In this document: in pieces, positions 22,896 through 34,794 of the stretch
Layout of the letters: each line of letters opens with the position of its first letter
Position numbering within the stretch: position 1 is the stretch's first letter
Assembly (NCBI GenBank): GCA_905221605.1
Contig: CAJNDS010002806.1
Span: 122,001 to 186,000, forward strand
DNA length: 64,000 nucleotides
DNA from: Symbiodinium natans
Lineage: Eukaryota > Sar > Dinophyceae > Suessiales > Symbiodiniaceae
Direction: 5' to 3'
Notes under the pieces: generated by a model
The model's input: the letters and a program-made list of their open reading frames with translations, nothing else
The model's database searches: none
Told to the model about the DNA's origin: nothing
Made by a program: the position numbers and the translations under genes

Positions 22896-23777
22896 ACCCA
22901 CGCACGCACGCACGCACGCACGCCGCACGCACGCACGCACTGCACGCTACGCACGCACGCACGCACGCACTCACGCACCACACACACACACACACACACA
23001 ACACACAAACAACACACACACACAACCCCCCAACCAACAACACACACAACACACACACACACACACAACACACAAACACACACGCAGCACACACACAACA
23101 CACACACACACAACACACACAACACACAACACACGCACACAACACACGCACACAACACACACACACAACACACACGCACAACACACGCACACAACACACA
23201 CACAACACAACACACACACACAACACACACACACACACAACACACACAACACACACGCAACACACACAACACACACACAACACACACAACACACACAACA
23301 CACACACACACAACACCAACACACACAACACACACAACACACACNNNNNNNNNNNNNNNNNNNNNNNNNNNNNNNNNNNNNNNNNNNNNNNNNNNNNNNN
23401 NNNNNNNNNNNNNNNNNNNNNNNNNNNNNNNNNNNNNNNNNNNNGACACACAGACACACAGACACACAGACACACAGACACACAGACACACAGACACACA
23501 ACCCGCGCGCGCACGCACGGCACGCACACACACACACACAGACACACACACAAACACACACACACACCACACACGCGCGCGCGCGGCGGCAAGCGCACAC
23601 ACACACACACAAAACAAAACAACACGCACACAAGCACAAGCACAAGCACAAGCACAAGCACAAGCACAAGCACAAGCACAACACAAGCACAAGCACAAGC
23701 ACAAGCACAAGCACAAGCACAAGCACAAGCACAAGCACAAGCACAAGCACAAGCACAAGCACAAGCACAAGCACAAG

Positions 23778-23811
<34 letters not shown>

Positions 23812-24110
23812 CGCACACAGACACAGACACACACACACACACACACAGAGACACACACACACACACACACACACAGAGCCAGAGACACACAGCGACGCAC
23901 ACAGAGACGCACAACGAGACACGCTTGGACCCAGTAAGACACACTGAGACACACCCACACACATAGACACACAAAGACACACAGAGACACACAGAGACAG
24001 AGAGAAAGAGAGAGAGAGAGAGACACAGAAGAGACACAGAAGAGACACAGAAGAGACACACACACACACAGAGTGACACACAGAGAGACTCGTGAGATGA
24101 GTGAAGCTGC
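22734..24110. repeat. Long compound (CA)n satellite block
   Basis: Successive domains: (CA)n with CCCACA interruptions to about 22893; (CGCA)n at 22900-22978; CACAA-type runs to 23344; after the gap (CAGACACA)n to 23500; CA and CGCG mixtures; (CACAAG)n at 23630-23780; then CA, GACACA and (GA)n. All six frames stay open through it, so any long ORF here is an artefact. Confidence 0.95.
23345..23444. other. Assembly gap of exactly 100 N
   Basis: One hundred consecutive N inside the CA satellite; the round number suggests a scaffold gap of unknown true length. Confidence 0.97.
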
Positions 24111-24600
24111 CACTGTACAAACCCTGTAACAATCCACATCGCTCCGGCCTGCCGACCTGCAGGGGGAACAACTTTTGGTAGGTACTCATGGTAGAAACAC
24201 TGCACGTTTTTAGCTCGCCTACTGTCTTCAATCTTCTAGCCGCCTTCCTGCGGCGGGGGAACCAAGAGTCTTTCGCCAACCCATCTCGCCCAGTTGCCAA
24301 CCTGTAACGGGCGCATTGGATAGACATGAATTCTGACTCCAGTTTGGGAAGGGGCCCAAATTAAGGGCGGACTCTGTCATCTCAGTCTTCGCATACACAC
24401 TGCATATTTTTGCCCCACCCATAGCCCAAAGGAGGCCGCTTTTGCGAGACAGCCCCCCCTTCTTGATCACCTTCTTCCGTGATTGGACTAATCCACTAAT
24501 CCTGTTGGCGCCGGGGGGGACGTGTCTACAAATTCACCAGCAGACCGTGGACTCTGCGCGCCCCTTGGGGCGGCTCTCCTCTTCGGGGGCGGGCCACGCG
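24111..24600. other. Unique DNA between two satellites; GC-rich hairpin at its end
   Basis: No gene is supported. At 24555-24600 the sequence is rich in CCCC/GGGG complements (GCGCCCCTTGGGGCGG) just before the next GA/CA tract. Confidence 0.4.
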
Positions 24601-24602
24601 TG

Positions 24603-24862
24603 TGAGAGAGAGAGAGACACAGAGAGAGACGGAGAGAGAGACACAGAGAGGCGCACAGAGAGACACACAGAGAGACACAGAGAGACACACAGAGAGACAC
24701 ACAGAGAGACACACAGAGTAACACACACAGAGACAGAGAGAGAGAGAGAGGCACAGAGAGAGACACGGAGAGAGACACAGAGAGACGCACAGAGAGACAC
24801 ACAGAGAGACACACACAGAGAGACACACAGAGAGACACAGAGAGAGAGAGAGAGAGAGAGAG

Positions 24863-24900
<38 letters not shown>
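24603..24900. repeat. (GAGACACA)n and (CA)n satellite
   Basis: Units of GAGAGACACA and GACACACAGA followed by a pure CA run at 24865-24898. Confidence 0.95.
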
Positions 24901-24902
<2 letters not shown>

Positions 24903-25173
24903 GCCGCCTCCACACGCCCCCGCAACGTCCCCACACGCCCACACACGTCCCCACACACACACACCTTCGACAGAAATCAAAGCACGATATCGGACATCGA
25001 TGCAAACATAAGGCTTTGCCGTGGTGGAGTTGCTGTAAAGATATCCATGCCTTTCTAGGCCTTACTCGCTTGAATGTAGATCATAAACACCCTGCAAAAT
25101 TCAGAAACGTTCAAAACTTGAAGCATCCTGAAGCGTCGGATCTCCCCTCGGCAGGTTCTCCTGTAATCTGGAC

Positions 25174-25302
25174 ATGAGCCGCTTCGACCTGCAGTTGACG
25201 ACGCTTGACAGAGTCAGGCTGTTCACAATGCGTCGCCCGCCTGCCTTACCCAGCTCAAAAACTTACAGCATCCTGCGAGGGTGTAGCCCTAGGACGCTGT
25301 AA
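25174..25302 (+). CDS. Candidate small ORF, product unknown
   Basis: ATG to TAA, 42 residues: MSRFDLQLTTLDRVRLFTMR then RPPALPSSKTYSILRGC. Composition is coding-like but it is short and unrecognised. Confidence 0.22.
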   Translation: MSRFDLQLTTLDRVRLFTMRRPPALPSSKTYSILRGCSPRTL

Positions 25303-26940
25303 GTGGAAGATGCCAAGTGCAATAAATATCTCGTCAACGATTTCTGCGGCAAGGGCAAGAATCGGGCAGTGTGTCATTCTTCTAGTCTAGGATTTGTCGC
25401 TATGCGGCCCGCCTCGGGCTCGTATATGGCATGGAAGCCCTAGCAGAGGCTTTTGACAGTCGGGTAAGATGGAAATCGGCGCAAGACCCAATGCGCCCGA
25501 GGCCTGAGAAGGCAGCGGGTTGGGTGGTGTAAAGCAGGCACCACAACCACGGTGCCTCCTTTTGTAGCTAGGTGAGTTGTGAGATGAACATTTACGCACG
25601 CACGCGGGTCGTCAGCTGGGTTTTTTCAGGCGCCGGCAAGTGAAGAGGGCCAAATAACACAGCCTTTACGCATGCGACGGCACAGAAGCATAGAACTTCA
25701 CAAGAGGTCCCGTAAAGACGGGGGCCCAATACTGTAGGGGTCCATACCATAGGGGGAGGTTCGCAGGTGGTGCAAAGTCACCCCCATAAAGCAGGAGGTT
25801 GAGTAGCGGACCTTTACCGGGTCCACAGGAGCCCCATAGGGAGTTCTTGGGGAGGCGGTCTCTCTTCTCCGCAATACGATTCCGAACATTTGGGGACTCC
25901 TAAGCCTGAGGAGTCCGCAAAAAGGCCCACAAGGGGTCCAATGTCAGGTTCCAGGTAACAAATTTTTGGGGGCTTTAGCGGCCCATGATTTTTTTTTAGA
26001 TGGAAGGGTCCATGGACAAGGGTCCATGTCGGGTGACAATTCATCACAATCCATAGAAACCAGGGGAGAGTTGGAATGACCTAGCATTCAAGGTGTGAGC
26101 CAGGAGCCTCCGTGACTTCCAGATCATTTTCAAAACTCTTGTTTCTGCTGGTCTAAACTCATCTGAAAGTCTTTCTGAAGGACGATTATGAGCACATTGA
26201 GCCGCGATGCTGCAATCTGCACTTATGCATGGTCAGGGTTTCTCACAGGGTGTTGCCATGTGTTGCCTCCAATCGGGGGAACATTGCCGAGCATGCAGAG
26301 TTTAGGCGCCTGTTGGGAGAAGGGGAAGCCCGGGGAAGCCTGTGGTGTGACGAAATTGGGCAACATGTTTATGAAGTTGTAAAAAGGTCGTAAAAGTTAT
26401 TCTGTTGCTGCAAGGTGTCATGGAACACTGCTGCAACGCCGCGGTTGAAGAGAGCGAGGTCTGACCGCTTGTTGCAATTTTGTGCACCCCTCCTACACTT
26501 CTTACGCCTTGCCTCCGTGAAACATTCTTGAAAGGCCCGGTCTCACAACTCTTCCAGAGACAGTTTGTGCCAGGCAGCCTTTATGCAGCGCCAGATCGGG
26601 AGACTTGGCCTCAAGTTGAACAAGTCGAACTTTTTCGGTGTCCGGCTGGCCCTCATGTAAGATTTTGCTCCAAGCGCTAAGCAGCCGGAGGGCCTTACAG
26701 GACGACGTCAAGAAGCTCTGAGCACGTACCATCACATGCCTTGTAAGATGGATTGGCATTGCCAGCAGGTCAAAGCTTTGGCCATAAAGTCAGTTCAGAA
26801 GTCTGCTCAGCACAGCTCCGACCCTGAGCCACAAGCTGAGGCAACTCAACAGCATCCGGCATACCGTCCTGAAGTTTGCACGAGCCATGACAGCGCGCTG
26901 GTAAATGTTGAGAGGCATTCGAAGTTGCACTCGCTCGCAA
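25303..26940. other. No firm gene; GGTCC-rich stretch at 25700-26040
   Basis: The stretch 25700-26040 repeatedly uses GGGTCC/GGACCC words and contains GTCCATGGAC palindromes near 26010, suggesting a decayed element. Weak coding-like frames at 26560-26680 and 26760-26969 were seen on the plus strand. Confidence 0.3.
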
Positions 26941-27024
26941 CCTGTGCGGCCTCAACCCATGCCTTTTGACACTAGGCAGAAGGACAACGTCCATTTCCAT
27001 GCATTACTTTTGCTCATTCGGCAG
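26941..27024 (+). CDS. Candidate exon, product unknown
   Basis: Open frame PVRPQPMPFDTRQKDNVHFH then ALLLLIRQ, ending at CGGCAG. Probably part of the plus-strand gene whose other candidate exons run to about 28100. Confidence 0.35.
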
Positions 27025-27033
27025 TGAGGAAAG

Positions 27034-27381
27034 ATGCCCATCGAGGAAGGCGAAGAAGCTGCTGTACCTGAAACTGAAGAGGGAGGCACTGAAACGGGGG
27101 GGGGGGGGGGGGCGGGTGCAAGGATCGAGCTTGCGGGAACCTTGCAGATCTCAGTTGCCTCTGCAGTCACAGGCACCGAGAGTCACGGCACTTTGGTCTA
27201 CCGGCCGACGACAGAAGACACTGCACCTGGGCAAACGAACCATGCTAAGCCGTACAAGCCAAAGCAAGTCAAATTCAAAGTCGCCAGACGGCACAAACAC
27301 CCATTGGACATTCCCAAGCCATGCACATCTGTGCACCAGGCTGCACTCGACAACAACGAGTGCAAACAGGCCGCATGTTGA
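27034..27381 (+). CDS. Candidate ORF with poly-glycine run, product unknown
   Basis: The ATG frame gives 115 residues: an acidic start (MPIEEGEEAAVPETEEGG), a glycine run from the G18 tract at 27098-27115, then KPYKPKQVKFKVARRHKHPL. A second plus-strand frame through the same bases also looks coding (SRKAKKLLYLKLKREALKR), so which frame is real is unclear; the G run may also be prone to length errors. Confidence 0.3.
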   Translation: MPIEEGEEAAVPETEEGGTETGGGGGAGARIELAGTLQISVASAVTGTESHGTLVYRPTTEDTAPGQTNHAKPYKPKQVKFKVARRHKHPLDIPKPCTSVHQAALDNNECKQAAC

Positions 27382-27538
27382 GTACTTGACACGGCGTTGC
27401 TTGTCAAGGCAGTGGTATCGACGTGTGTGACGACAGTGTAGAAGATGTAAGAAGGCTGTCCCATTCTTTGAACAGTGCTTTTTCCAGTCAGCAAGCGAAG
27501 TCCGCTGCCTGAGCCGGCTTGAGCTTCATTTTCGGTAG

Positions 27539-27667
27539 GAGGAAGTGAATGTGAACGAACACGACGTGGATTTCAGCTCCAAGGCAGCCAGCGACCCAAA
27601 GCGAGTTTGTGGAGCGAGCAGTTGCAGCTGCATACAGCTACTGCTTCCTTGTGCTACTTCTGAATGA
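27539..27667 (+). CDS. Candidate exon, product unknown
   Basis: After CGGTAG the frame reads EEVNVNEHDVDFSSKAASDP then KRVCGASS and stays open to a TGA at 27665-27667; it probably splices out earlier. Confidence 0.35.
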   Translation, partial: EEVNVNEHDVDFSSKAASDPKRVCGASSCSCIQLLLPCATSE

Positions 27668-27680
27668 TTCTGCCCATCCG

Positions 27681-27785
27681 CAGACATACGTGAAGCGTCA
27701 AGGATGCTCCGGTGTCCCCGACAAAGAAGGCCTCAAGGTTTGGGAACTTCAAGATCCTGAAGGCAGTGCAGGACACTTGCCGTAG
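27681..27785 (+). CDS. Candidate exon, product unknown
   Basis: The frame reads QTYVKRQGCSGVPDKEGL then KVWELQDPEGSAGHLP, with a TAG at 27783-27785. Strong coding character; same strand and likely same gene as its neighbours. Confidence 0.38.
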   Translation, partial: QTYVKRQGCSGVPDKEGLKVWELQDPEGSAGHLP

Positions 27786-27838
27786 AACAGTAGACCACAG
27801 GTAGACCATGTGTCAGTGCCCTGACATGTGTGCAAGAA

Positions 27839-27994
27839 AAATGTCATCTTGCTTTCGAATGGATGGATGTGTCGGCAGGGCCTTTTGCTGAGGACATGGT
27901 CAAGACGCGCTCGAAGAGCAAGCAAGACGACATCAAGCTCATGGGCAACTACGAACGAAGTAGGGCACCAATGCAACGGCACTGCTCAGCATGA
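27839..27994 (+). CDS. Candidate exon, product unknown
   Basis: The frame reads HLAFEWMDVSAGPFAEDMVK, TRSKSKQDDIKLMGNYERSR and is open to a TGA at 27992-27994. This is one of the clearest coding segments in this part. A further segment follows at 28001-28100 (KMSELPFNPSQVKHPWQVL). I do not recognise the family. Confidence 0.42.
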   Translation, partial: KCHLAFEWMDVSAGPFAEDMVKTRSKSKQDDIKLMGNYERSRAPMQRHCSA

Positions 27995-28189
27995 CGAGCA
28001 GTGAAAATGTCAGAGCTTCCTTTCAACCCCAGCCAGGTTAAGCATCCTTGGCAAGTCCTCGCCAGAAATACCGAAAGAACTGCGAAGCACTGTGTTGCAG
28101 GTGCTACATTGCTACGTATATTATGTAGATGCACAATGTATGTACACGCGTATCACGTATCTGTATTTCTATATACACACATATGTGTA

Positions 28190-28270
28190 AGTATATGCAT
28201 ACACGCATTCATCTACATGTACATATATATATATATGTAGAGATACATACGTATGCATATATGCGTATGT
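28190..28270. repeat. (TATA/CATA)n AT-rich microsatellite
   Basis: Mixed TATA, CATG and ATACATAC words. Confidence 0.85.
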
Positions 28271-28622
28271 GGTGTGCGTTTGCGTGTGCGTGCGCGTGAC
28301 GTCACGTGAATGCAGAATGTGTAAGAAAGGCCAGGTCATGCGATTTAAGCCACTCTTCAAGCAAGATTCGTGATGACTTAGGTAACTCCAAAGGCCATTC
28401 ACTCTTCTCATCGAATCGCTCATTGCGGAAGGTCGAGGAGCCAGAAACTAGTCACTAGGGGCAAGCCTTTCCTTGCATCTGTTCATATTTGTACATGAGA
28501 CGGATGACAGGCAACATTCTGCAGATGTTGCGTGCCCGGCAGGTCAACAGCTGAAATCAATTTATGTCAAGCTGTCGCGCTGTAGCCATGACAACTTAAC
28601 ACCGAAAACATCTTAAAACGCC

Positions 28623-28745
28623 GATGCCCTTAGCCTTAGCCAACAGAAGGACTCGTGCGACAGCGATGAAGAGCGCTTGAACTTGGACCCGCTGCGGGGG
28701 GCAGGGCTCGTACGTGCGGTCAGCCAGAAAGAGTCATTCACATGA
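28623..28745 (+). CDS. Candidate C-terminal exon, product unknown
   Basis: The frame reads DALSLSQQKDSCDSDEERLN, LDPLRGAGLVRAVSQKESFT, then TGA. Acidic, coding-like; not recognised. Confidence 0.35.
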   Translation, partial: DALSLSQQKDSCDSDEERLNLDPLRGAGLVRAVSQKESFT

Positions 28746-31300
28746 GCCTCAACTCAACGGCAGGATGACGATGATGACGCTGTTTGCCTGCCTCATTCAG
28801 TGGTTCCGACGGACACGCCTTCCAGACCTGACGTCGCCAGCAAGGCTTCTTGACACTGTATGTTGTTTGTGGCGTTTCAATGCATGCTTCATATGCTTCA
28901 CGTTCAGGGTTCAGGCTGCTGATGTTCAATCGGAAGGGGGCTGCTTGTGCACTCTGCTGCTCTGCAAACTGCAATGCCGATGTTTCAGGGGTGGCTCACA
29001 GGGGAAGCAGGGGACCCAGCCCAAGCCCACCAAAACCCAGATAGAACGTTTCTGTTTCCCCTGAACGCCCGTCGGAGCCTACAGCAGGGTCGCTCAAGCA
29101 TGTTAAAGCTGCTAGTTAAGTTCCTTCCTTAGCCTGCAAAATGCACACAGTACCAGTACCTCAGAATGCGGGAACGTGGCCACTTGGCCCACCAGACACA
29201 GTGGGCGCCGTGAGTGCTGAGAGCTGCCGCTGCCATGCTTTGCACATTTTTGCATGAGCCGGGCACCTGGGAAAAAACCTACATGCAACATCATGGAACA
29301 TACTTCTTCCAACTACCCCACCATGGAATTGCTTGTTGGTGGTCCTTGGACGTGGGGTGGGTGCAGAGGTGCTGTACCCTCTGGCTGACAAAGGCGGAAT
29401 GTAAAGCTCCACCACTGAGGGCACTCCAGGGATCACGAGGGCGCCCAGGGATCAGTTGGGGTGATGTGGACACAGGCCATCAGGCAGGGACCCCGAGCTG
29501 AAGCAGGATGTCCCAAAAATCAACACCGGTGGAACGTTAAGCATCCTCGATGGGCTTCGCACTGCGAAGCTTGACTAACACGAGGTTGACCCGACACAAA
29601 CAGAACATTAGTCCTTCCCGGCTTCGGGCACCCAGTGCCAAGCCAAAGCGATTCAACTGTCCAGGGCCGCGCCATTTCCTTTGCCAACCGCTTGGCGCAC
29701 AGAGGTTCCTCGGCTACATGGGAAGACAGGGGAAGTGGGATTGCCTCGAGTGGGTCAGAAGTGCTGAGTTAGAAGACTTAGCATTTGGATGCAAGGCGTC
29801 TGCGCCGGTCATGCTCGATTTATCCCTGCTTGCAGAGTCTGCAGGAAAGGTGTCGCCCGCGGTCGACTTTGTCTCCGATGGCTGCTGAAAGCTTCCAAGG
29901 GGGGGCGCGATCCATTGAGGGTTGTATTGTATGGGTTGAATGACCTGGAAAGACTCATTCCCTTCGCGGCTCCCAATGCTCACAAAATACTCAGGCAATA
30001 TTCAACCTGTGAAGTATGCGCCTTGAGGGTAGCCCCTAGTAGTTGTAGAGAGTGTTTCTTCGAAGTTGGGACAGGTACAGTAAACGTCTTGTCTGGTATC
30101 AAGATGCTTCGTGGTTTTAGTGAGCCTAGCGAGACGCCATGCCCTGCACTAACGTGGATGTTGTTCTCGCGACATCTCAGCTGACCTGAGTATAAAGAGT
30201 TCCCTGATCTCAGCATCTTTCAGGAATCGCAGCCTTGCCGTCCTTGCGTAGCCATGTTGACCGGCGGTATTTAGCACCACCCGCCCGGGGAGCCAGGCGA
30301 AGGTCGTTTCGCTCAGCAGGGCTGTCATCAAATGTCAATCTCTCGTTCCTGGTCCATCCCCAGAGGTTGGGGGAGGCTTTGCCGTCGTTTCTGGGACAAT
30401 CCGCAAAGCGGGGTAGGACAGCTTTGCGCTTTGCCCGTACTGGTCTCGCAGCATTCTGAGCCCCCCCAGTTGGAGAGAAGGGGTGTGCTGGGTGTGCTAT
30501 GTAGGAAAGCCGCCCAGCCGGGGTGACTGCGTTGCTGGACAGTTCCTTGTGGGCTGCAAGAGACAGCAGTAGGTGAACGCCTCTTCGCTGACATCTCCAG
30601 ATTGGGCTGTTGGGAGGGCCCTCGTTGAAAGCCTAAATGTGCAACTGTAATGTTGAAATCCTGGCTGTAAACACCGAGATGACAGCGCCTTCAAAAGGGG
30701 CATTTCCTCGTTTCGGATGTGCTGGTTTTCTTCGTCTGCACTTGCTTCTCGTATGATAGCCAGACTCAGTACCTTTACTTTTTAATGGCCAGTTGTTCCA
30801 GCCACTTCCGAGAACTGTAGAACTCGAAGTTCTTTAACCTGTACAATGCTGTACCGTACCGGCTTGACGTGGAGATTTCTGTGCCCTCCATGGCTCGGTT
30901 GGACTGGAGCCATGGCATCGAAAGGAGGGGGGACAGTTTGATGAGGCTAGGATGGAAGAGCTCAGCGCCTGGCGCCCTTGCAAGAATTCCACTTTCCATC
31001 CAAGGAGGTCCATCTACCATGACCTTGTCATGGACCTTGTCATGGGGAATGCCGTCTGGTGCCTGGGCCAGCAAGCGTGTTATCTGGACTTCGGGGCTTT
31101 CACATGGTCTGCTCAAAAAGTTGCTTGCAAGCCAGCTAGGAGACCAAGGGCCCAGCAAATCATGTAACGAGTCAAGAGTCCACAGCTCGTCGGGCACTGA
31201 GGTCTTTTGACCACAGGCATGTGGCTTGCAGAAGTCGCCCACAGTCTTGGCGGACGGGCCATTTGTGAGTATGTGAAAGTCGTGGTGGCAGGTTAAGAAC
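28746..31300. other. Both strands look coding; strand not resolved
   Basis: Several overlapping frames of 90-175 codons occur on opposite strands (for example plus 29550-29888 and 29789-30184; minus 29714-29998, 29980-30216 and 30775-31302). I cannot decide which, if any, are real. Confidence 0.3.
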
Positions 31301-31362
31301 ATTTAAGAACTAACAGAGCTGGAATGGGCACTGGGTTTAAACATAACAGTCGTTGAATGGCT

Positions 31363-31425
31363 CGTGCTGACTGGGCACACGCGAGTGCTGACTGGGCACA
31401 CGCGAGTGCTGACTGCGAATGCACG
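31363..31425. repeat. Tandem 21-mer, about 2.7 copies
   Basis: Unit GTGCTGACTGGGCACACGCGA repeated in direct orientation, the last copy diverged. Confidence 0.85.
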
Positions 31426-31537
31426 AGAGCTGCTCAGGTATGCCGGTCGTAAATATCGCTTGACTAGCAACGACCAACAACTCATTTCAGTTGTTCATCA
31501 CGCAGACGCAGGATGACACAAAGACGAAGATGGTGCG

Positions 31538-31570
<33 letters not shown>

Positions 31571-31590
31571 AGAGAGAGAGAGAGCAGTAT
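31538..31590. repeat. (GA)n microsatellite
   Basis: About 25 GA units with one ATG interruption. Confidence 0.9.
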
Positions 31591-31684
31591 GTCGTTTCCC
31601 TAGGGAGTGGTAGCATCTTGTCCTGTCATGTACTCCCAACTGTAGCTCCCCACAAGATCACACCTGTGTCACACGTGACCGGAT

Positions 31685-31990
31685 CGGTGCGCGTGCCCCT
31701 TCGGGCGGCCCCCATACGCACAGCAAGCAAGCAAGAGAAAAAAGAAACTCCCTGACAACAGGGGCGGGCGAATACGCCCGGGGCTGGACCCTTGCCATAC
31801 GAAAGAAAGCAGGAAAGAAACTGGAACGAGCAGCTCGAGCCCTTGCCCGTGTCCAGGGGACAACCACTCCACAAATCTTTCAAGATTAAAAACTTGTTTG
31901 ACATCATTGATGATTGAAGAAGAAGCAGAAGCAGAACAAGAAGCATAAGAATAGGAAGACGAAGAAGAAGCAGAAGAAGAATAAGAAAAA
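31685..31990. repeat. GC-rich hairpin word followed by polypurine (GAA)n tract
   Basis: The 16-mer CCTTCGGGCGGCCCCC at about 31696-31711 recurs exactly at about 51055-51070. Here it is followed by GAGAAAAAAG and then, at 31912-31990, by GAAGAAGCAG-type purine repeats. Confidence 0.6.
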
Positions 31991-32307
31991 ACAAATTGGA
32001 GAGCGAGAGAGAGAACGAAACTGATCTGTGGACTTGAGCGCAGTTCGGTTCGACCCCTCCGGGGACTGTGTTTGCATGGGGGCTCGCACCCAAACCCCTG
32101 GAACGAAACAATATACATCATCTTCGCGTTTTGAAATGTTGCTCAAATAGTTGCGGTCCAAGTTGGGAGAGGATCGCCTGGAGCCTTCGTTCCAAAATTT
32201 GGCAAGCGGTTTGCTATGCCAGGGTCAAATTCATCGGGTGCAACAAGGCTACTACCCCGCAAGCCCAAACCTCGTGAAGGACAACAAAGAAGGAAAGCGG
32301 GGAAAGG

Positions 32308-32366
32308 GAGAGAGAGATGGAGCAAGAACCCGCTGCTTGAGAGATGGAGCAAGAACCCGCTGCTTG
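32308..32366. repeat. Tandem 27-mer, two copies
   Basis: AGAGATGGAGCAAGAACCCG plus CTGCTTG occurs twice in direct contact. Confidence 0.9.
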
Positions 32367-32477
32367 TGAAGATCGTGTGAACTTCGTGGAGAAAGATCCT
32401 ACGTGAATTTTGGTCAGCTAGTGAAGAGTTTCTGTGAGACCGTGGCTTTAAAGCGGAAGTGCATATGGCGTGGCTTG

Positions 32478-32546
32478 AGCAGCAATCGTCACTGGACATC
32501 TGCAGAACAGCAGCAATCGTCAATAGACATCTGCAGAACAGCAGAG
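32478..32546. repeat. Direct 34-base repeat, two copies
   Basis: AGCAATCGTCA followed by GACATCTGCAGAACAGCAG occurs twice with two base changes. Confidence 0.88.
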
Positions 32547-32676
32547 TCAGTGTGGCCTTTCGACCTAAGTGTCGTCAGTCTGCAGTCCAGGGCATGTATT
32601 CTGGTACTCCCAGAATGCACAACAGGCAATTCTCATCCATTCGTATATCTTTCGGCCATCGTGTATCTCGTAACAC

Positions 32677-33441
32677 TTGCCTATCTCTAGGCCCTTTCAG
32701 ACTGCTTGTCACAACGCTGCCTGCGCGTACGATTCGGTACGCCAGCGCCTTCTGGGTCGAAGGTTGCCGTTCCGAGCTTCCTTTCGGCCCAGACTCAGCT
32801 TTCCACTAGAGATGTGTTCTTCAAATTTCTTTGGGGGATGTTTATTGCAGTCAAAGGTATTTAGGAGTATGAAGGTCTCAACTATTGTGATTTCCAGATG
32901 GGCAGCAAATTACCTGTGGCTCAGAGGCCTTTGTTCGTTCTATGCTCGCTCGTCTCTTCTGGATCAGGGGGCTTTCGGGGAACCCTCAATCGACGCTACA
33001 TTGTCAACACAGCATCGAGAAATAAATCACTGTGTGGCAGTATGGTATTTGTCGTGCCAGTGCCTAGAGCCCGTTGGGATGGTCACCCAATGTTCTACTC
33101 TCCCCAATCCCCGGCCTTTTAGGGAAGGGCCGCTCGTCGGGTCGCCTGGTCATCCACATATCGCGCTTCAATTTATCCCGAAAGCTCATCTTCCAGACGC
33201 GTGGCAGCCGCTGAACGTGTCCGAAGGGCAAGCGCAGAAAACGATGTCTGAAATCACATGGCACACCAGGCCTCGAGAGGCTAACATTGTTCATGAAGCC
33301 ATGAAGCCACAAGCTCAGGATCCAGTCTGCTTCAATGCATGCACTTCGGGACCTCAGTGCTGCCCAATTTTTGTGGCTGCTTGCTTGTTTGGGCTGCAGT
33401 TGACCTATCCTAATGGAAGGTGTACAATTTTGTGGACCTGA
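32677..33441 (+). CDS. Candidate coding region of 254 codons, product unknown
   Basis: One of the longest non-repetitive open frames, longer than expected by chance. Segments in the second half look most coding (GHPHIALQFIPKAHLPDAWQ, NVSEGQAQKTMSEITWHTRP, EANIVHEAMKPQAQDPVCF). The opposite strand also carries a 143-codon frame. No domain is recognised and it may hold exons rather than one uninterrupted gene. Confidence 0.32.
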   Translation: MPISRPFQTACHNAACAYDSVRQRLLGRRLPFRASFRPRLSFPLEMCSSNFFGGCLLQSKVFRSMKVSTIVISRWAANYLWLRGLCSFYARSSLLDQGAFGEPSIDATLSTQHREINHCVAVWYLSCQCLEPVGMVTQCSTLPNPRPFREGPLVGSPGHPHIALQFIPKAHLPDAWQPLNVSEGQAQKTMSEITWHTRPREANIVHEAMKPQAQDPVCFNACTSGPQCCPIFVAACLFGLQLTYPNGRCTILWT

Positions 33442-34695
33442 GCAAAATGCCGGTCCATTTGTACAGCAAGTGCAGGATATCTCTGCTCTCCCCACGGATT
33501 CCTGAACTACAGAGAATCATTCGCCTTGCATCCTACTTTCATGATCTTTCATGAAGCAAGGTATCCACTGCCAAAAGTTTGCATGTCGGAATGTCCTGAC
33601 TTCTTAAACATCGGCCGAGAACACTCTTGGATGCTCCTCAGCTTAGAGTTGCTGGATTACACATGGCATCAAGCACGCACTTGTTGCACATCGGTGCGTT
33701 CTACAGCTATGCAGCTTCGTGCTTAACATCTGCGGCACCAAGAGTATGCTTATGACTCGACCAGACTTTGCGTGTTGGCAAAGCCATTAATTCGGGCTTC
33801 CTGCGAGGAACAGTCAGGTCATCTGGACCATAGGGGCGTTTCATGCTGCAGGTTTTAAAGTTGGTCTGTGGATATGAAGGCGATGGTGACAGCTTGGAGA
33901 CGCCCCTCTTTCGTAGCAGCAACCGGATATCTGCTTGGCGGTGACGGATTGCCGTGTCGCGGTTGACTACATTGTCAGAATTTAGCGGAACGGCTGCTGT
34001 AACTGATGTGTCGGCGTGACCAGGGGTCCCACAACTACATTCTCGACTTGGATAACCTCTTGTGAAGTGTGGTCAAATGTGGTCAACCATTTTCGGCTCT
34101 TGGAGCTTGCTCTGCTTTGCTCTCTTGCCCACTTTTACCAAAAAGGGTGCGCTACTGCAACCACGAGCGTCTGCGAGCTTTCTCGATCCGACCAGTCCTC
34201 GACTCGGAAGATGTCGGTCTCAAGGTGAATCTTCTGCTCCCAGACCTTCTTCAACTGGAGGTCTGAGCACTGTGTGGTGCGTGGAATATGAAAAGCAGGG
34301 CAATGCAGGGCAGAGACAGCATCAGCGCAGGCCATGGGCAAGCAGCCGAGGGTCAGGCGCTTGGCATGCCGAGCATCGCCCATGAGCTACTATGAGCTAC
34401 TGTATGCGCCTGGAGAGCTCTTGGTCCGCAGGGTGCCTGGTTGCCTAATCTTATGTTGCTTGCAAGCACCTCGCAGGTCGTTGTGGTTGGTCCAGACCTC
34501 GGCATCCGGGCAAGGAGTGGTGGGGAAAGGAGTTTTTCTGTTCTAGAGCCTCTTTAGTGAGATGGTGGGAGCATGCGCAAAACGAATCGAAAGGAATCAG
34601 AAGCAGCCTTGAGCATTCCGCTCTAGCCCGTCCTCACCTTAGGTTCGAACATCTGCTACGCGCACGACGTCTTTGACTTCAGCGAGGCTATGGTC

Positions 34696-34794
34696 TCAAG
34701 CAGCCCAAGATTCCGCTTCAAGGAGCATCTTTTCGAGTCTATCGAACTCTGACTCTTTGTCGTCAATATGTGTCCATATGCTTCCTCCCTCGTC
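34696..34794 (-). CDS. Candidate C-terminal exon, product unknown
   Basis: On the minus strand, GTTAG is followed by DEGGSIWTHIDDKESEFDRL then EKMLLEAESWAA and TGA (34696-34698). Very strong coding character. Minus-strand exons at 35343-35580, 35968-36090 and 36200-36520 may belong to the same gene. Not recognised. Confidence 0.45.
   Translation of the reverse strand, partial: DEGGSIWTHIDDKESEFDRLEKMLLEAESWAA

Noticed and set aside
22459-24327. Very long open frames on both strands in the satellite
   Set aside because: Produced by CA/GT repeats and the run of N; no protein meaning.
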